From positions 1 to 7,836 of the forward strand of contig JAJQCL010000108.1 of NCBI GenBank assembly GCA_021202715.1: a stretch of DNA of 7,836 nt. Direction: 5' to 3'. Positions 5,731 to 7,836 of the stretch are shown in pieces (the stretch's first letter is position 1; each line of letters begins with the position of its first letter). The position numbers and the translations under genes were made by a program. The notes below the pieces were generated by a model. The model made no database searches, was not told the DNA's origin, and saw only the letters and a list, made by a program, of their open reading frames with translations. Source of the DNA: Lachnospiraceae bacterium. GTDB lineage: Bacteria > Bacillota > Clostridia > Lachnospirales > Lachnospiraceae.

Positions 5731-6112
5731 ATGAAAAAAAGGGAAACGTATTCTTATCATTCCATGTTTGCTTATTCTCGTACTCGTCGCAGCAGGTCTG
5801 ATCTATTACCTTGTAACGATCAGGGAAAAAGCGGCCTCACTCTCTGAGGAAGAGGCGATCTCCCTGGCCTGCGAATACGCAGAAACGTATACTCTCAGCA
5901 ACGATTATTTTGATACCGACGACACCGCGGAAGCCATAGAGTGTCTGGAAACGACCGCTGAATGGAAGAGATTCCACGGAACATCCTACTGGTATGTTAC
6001 GTTGGAAGCCTCTGTGACCTTCACGGAACGCGGAACCGTTTCCAAGACATACGATGTGCGGATCAACGCCAGAACAGGCGAATTCTACGATATGGTCTGG
6101 AGCCTGACGTGA
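5731..6112 (+). pseudogene. Small single-pass membrane protein, one-base frameshift after the start
   Basis: AAGGAGG six bases upstream marks the ATG at 5731, but that frame gives only 38 residues and stops at 5847. The long frame, coding to 6112, has no ATG and begins at best with an unsupported TTG at 5768. Removing one A from the A7 run at 5734-5740 joins them into a 126-residue protein. It would start MKKGKRILIIPC and continue into a hydrophobic helix, LLILVLVAAGLIYYLV, at about residues 13-28: a basic N-terminus plus membrane anchor. The remaining 95 or so residues are acidic and extracytoplasmic by topology. SLSEEEAISLACEYAE, a central WYVTLEA and a terminal YDVRINARTGEFYDM resemble the PepSY-like layout of small secreted Firmicute proteins; this is a tentative likeness. 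No lipobox is seen. The break could be a real inactivating mutation, phase variation, polymerase slippage, or a sequencing error in a homopolymer. The intact promoter, ribosome binding site and long frame favour a recent event or error. Confidence 0.7.
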
Positions 6113-6133
6113 TCATCCGCAATACCGTTCTGT

Positions 6134-6175
6134 AAAAGACAGCCGAGCTTCGTTTTATTTGAAGTTCGGCTGTCT
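6134..6175. terminator. Shared terminator hairpin between convergent genes
   Basis: A 15-bp stem (6137-6151 with 6161-6175, one G-T wobble) encloses a 9-base loop. On the minus strand it is followed by TTTTAC, giving a good intrinsic terminator 24 bases past the kinase stop. On the plus strand the tail after the stem (CTGATTAT) is poor in T, so termination of the small membrane protein gene would rest on the strong stem alone. Confidence 0.8.
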
Positions 6176-6198
6176 CTGATTATACGCTGGGGATAAAG

Positions 6199-7680
6199 TT
6201 ATCTGCCGCGCGCCAGGGCTACCGCCCGCTTCCACCCGGCATATTTTTCGTCCCGGACCGCCTGTTCCATGGAGGGCTCATAGCTTTGCCGCTCCATGCG
6301 CTCGAAGATATCCCGGTCATAAAATCCCTGTGAAAGTCCGGCCAGATACCCCGCACCGAGGCCTGAGAGTTCCTCCGCCCGCGGCACTTCCAGCCGCAGT
6401 CCCGCCAGATCGCTCTGAAACTGCATCAAAGCTGCGTTGCGGGTGGGGCCTCCGTCCACGCGTAGCGTCTCCAGCGGAAGGTCTGCATCACGCCGCAGAA
6501 CCTCCAGCACATCGGTCACCTGATAGGCGATGCTCTCCAGAGCCGCACGCGCGATCTCCGCCCGTCCGGTCGTCCGGCTGAGACCGCAGAGCAGAGCCCG
6601 GGCGTCGCTGTCCCAGTAGGGCATCCCCAGGCCGGTGAACGCAGGCACCAGGTAGGTACGGTCTGCCGGGGCAGCCTGCCGCGCCAGTTCTTCCGCCTCC
6701 TGCGGGCTCGCGATCAGCCCCAGATCCTTCTGCAGCCAGGAGATCACCGCCCCGGTGTAATTGATATTCCCCTCCAGAACATAAGAAATCTTCCCGCCGA
6801 TGCCCCAGGCCAGCGAGGTCACAGCCCCGTGCTCACTGTACACGGGATGCTCTCCCACCTGCATCATGACCGAGGAGCCGGTTCCGTAGGTGGCCTTCGC
6901 CATTCCCGGCGCAAGACATCCCTGGCCGAAGAGCGCCGCGTGCGAATCCCCCAGCGCCGCATGGATCGGGATCGGTGCATCCAGATAGGCGTCATAATCG
7001 TTCCTGCCCAGCAGCGCGTTGGAATCACAGACCTCGGGGAGCTCTTCCGGCCGCAGCCCGAACAGAGCACAAATCTCCGGGTCCCACCGCCGTGTTTCCA
7101 GATTGAACAGCTGCGTGCGGGAGGCATTGGAGTAATCAGTGCGGTAAACCGCTCCGCCAGTCAGCTTATAGAGGAGCCAGGTATCGATGGTTCCGAACAA
7201 AAGCCGTCCCTCTTTCTGCAGTTCCTCCGTCCCCTCCGTGTGCTCCAGCAGCCAGGCAAATTTGGCCGCCGGAAAATAAGGAGAGAGCGGAATCCCTGTC
7301 CGGCGGCGGATCATCTCTTCCGCCCCCTGCGCCCACACCCTGGCACAGATCTCTTCCGCCCGGCCGCACTGCCAGACGATAGCATCCGCCACCGGTTCCC
7401 CGGTCAGTCGGTCCCAGACGGCAGAGGTCTCCCTCTGGTTGCTGATGCCCAGACCAACCACAGACGCTCTGGCGACACCGGCTCCTTCAATGACATCCTT
7501 TACGACCTGTACAGTATTCCGATAAATCTCATTCAGATCGTGAGAGATCCAGCCGTGTTCGTCCACGATCTGCCGATGGGGCAGATCACGACGGCAGACG
7601 ATCTGACCGGCCGCATCCAGAAGCAGCGCTTTGGTTCCCTGAGTACTCTGATCGATCGCCAGCAGATATTTTTCTTCCAT
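6199..7680 (-). CDS. Glycerol kinase (GlpK)-like FGGY polyol/sugar kinase
   Basis: A 493-residue cytoplasmic FGGY kinase, close to the length of glycerol kinase (about 500), which phosphorylates a polyol with ATP. The N-terminal domain starts with AIDQSTQGTKALLLD (phosphate-binding loop, D10). ISNQRETSAVWD gives R83 and E84, AIVWQC gives W103, Y135 lies in SPYFPAAK, and D245 is the likely catalytic base in GDSHAALFGQG. These fall at the same numbers as the E. coli GlpK glycerol-binding residues. ATYGTGSS (263-270) and the C-terminal signature starting GLGMPYWDSDARALLCGL complete the ATP site; the tail YAGWKRAV also matches GlpK. However, residues equivalent to Gln246 and Phe270 of E. coli GlpK are Ser here, so the substrate may be another polyol or sugar. 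The ATG at 7680 aligns with GlpK N-termini; GGAGGGAG upstream is 11 bases away, rather long. An in-frame GTG at 7713 overlaps the upstream stop but has no binding site. It probably shares an operon with the gene entering from the right. Confidence 0.88.
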   Translation of the reverse strand: MEEKYLLAIDQSTQGTKALLLDAAGQIVCRRDLPHRQIVDEHGWISHDLNEIYRNTVQVVKDVIEGAGVARASVVGLGISNQRETSAVWDRLTGEPVADAIVWQCGRAEEICARVWAQGAEEMIRRRTGIPLSPYFPAAKFAWLLEHTEGTEELQKEGRLLFGTIDTWLLYKLTGGAVYRTDYSNASRTQLFNLETRRWDPEICALFGLRPEELPEVCDSNALLGRNDYDAYLDAPIPIHAALGDSHAALFGQGCLAPGMAKATYGTGSSVMMQVGEHPVYSEHGAVTSLAWGIGGKISYVLEGNINYTGAVISWLQKDLGLIASPQEAEELARQAAPADRTYLVPAFTGLGMPYWDSDARALLCGLSRTTGRAEIARAALESIAYQVTDVLEVLRRDADLPLETLRVDGGPTRNAALMQFQSDLAGLRLEVPRAEELSGLGAGYLAGLSQGFYDRDIFERMERQSYEPSMEQAVRDEKYAGWKRAVALARGR

Positions 7681-7709
7681 CGATATCTTTACTCCCTCCG
7701 TCTGTCTTC

Positions 7710-7836
7710 TCACAGGTTGCCGGAGAAGAGTTTGCTGCGAACGTTCGCGCCGCGCATCTTCTCCCTATACATGATGCCGGAGTCAAAAGTATTTGCCCCC
7801 GGCTGATACACGGATTGCTCCGTGCTAATGCACTCT
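7710..7836 (-). CDS. C-terminal end of an unidentified protein (cut by window edge)
   Basis: An open frame enters from the right edge and stops at TGA (7710-7712), giving 41 residues that end in MRGANVRSKLFSGNL. The frame has GC-rich codons like the adjacent kinase, and another minus-strand frame in the same stretch (the one holding CATTAG) is closed at once. The stop lies 29 bases before the kinase ATG on the same strand, with no terminator between, so the two genes are probably co-transcribed. I do not recognise the family from this tail. Genes placed before such kinases often encode a transporter component, a dehydrogenase or a related catabolic enzyme, but the sequence here does not show which. 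Confidence 0.6.
   Translation of the reverse strand, partial: ECISTEQSVYQPGANTFDSGIMYREKMRGANVRSKLFSGNL

Noticed and set aside
7586..7786. 66-codon minus-strand frame bridging the right-end gene and the kinase start
   Set aside because: It lies in a different frame from both the entering gene and the kinase; the sequence is low in information and has no ribosome binding site.
6829..7806. 325-codon plus-strand frame opposite the FGGY kinase
   Set aside because: Antisense to a kinase with intact motifs; no family features of its own.

Overview
The window looks like a chromosomal piece of an anaerobic, GC-moderate Firmicute of the gut Clostridia type (Lachnospirales or a relative). This is inferred from the gene mix: a type I methionine aminopeptidase with an N-terminal SEC-C zinc motif, a short pyruvate kinase lacking the Bacillus C-terminal extension, the anaerobic cobaltochelatase CbiK, and a butanol-dehydrogenase-type iron alcohol dehydrogenase. 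Strong AGGAGG-type ribosome binding sites and sigma-A-like promoters fit this. No taxon-specific marker is present, so genus is not claimed.

Layout, left to right. (1) At 1-427 (-) is the N-terminal third of a DUF4143-type AAA ATPase that runs off the left edge. It and its upstream region are visibly more AT-rich than the rest. Upstream lie three imperfect 20-bp repeats spaced exactly 32 bp apart, and then a hairpin terminator. (2) At 703-1578 (-) is map and at 1743-3158 (-) is pyk, two housekeeping genes, each apparently with its own promoter. (3) At 3319-4104 (-) is cbiK, divergent from an iron-dependent alcohol dehydrogenase at 4371-5561 (+). The 266-bp gap between them holds a promoter for each gene and one perfect 8+8 inverted repeat (CGTGA-N6-TCACG core) lying upstream of both. 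(4) After a strong terminator comes a short membrane-anchored protein gene (5731-6112, +). It has an excellent promoter and ribosome binding site, but its start codon is out of frame with its body by one base in an A7 run. (5) A shared hairpin separates it from a convergent GlpK-like FGGY kinase (6199-7680, -). The kinase is preceded 29 bp upstream by the last 41 codons of another gene entering from the right edge, probably in the same operon.

Functionally the window is central and fermentative metabolism: pyruvate kinase (ATP and pyruvate), an alcohol dehydrogenase (disposal of reducing power), a polyol or sugar kinase (feeding substrate into glycolysis), one cobalamin-pathway enzyme, and protein maturation by Map. 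No CRISPR array, rRNA, tRNA, transposase or phage gene was seen. No clearly undescribed system is present. The best candidates for a closer look are the 32-bp-phased repeats, the shared inverted repeat, the A7 frameshift, and the altered substrate pocket of the kinase.
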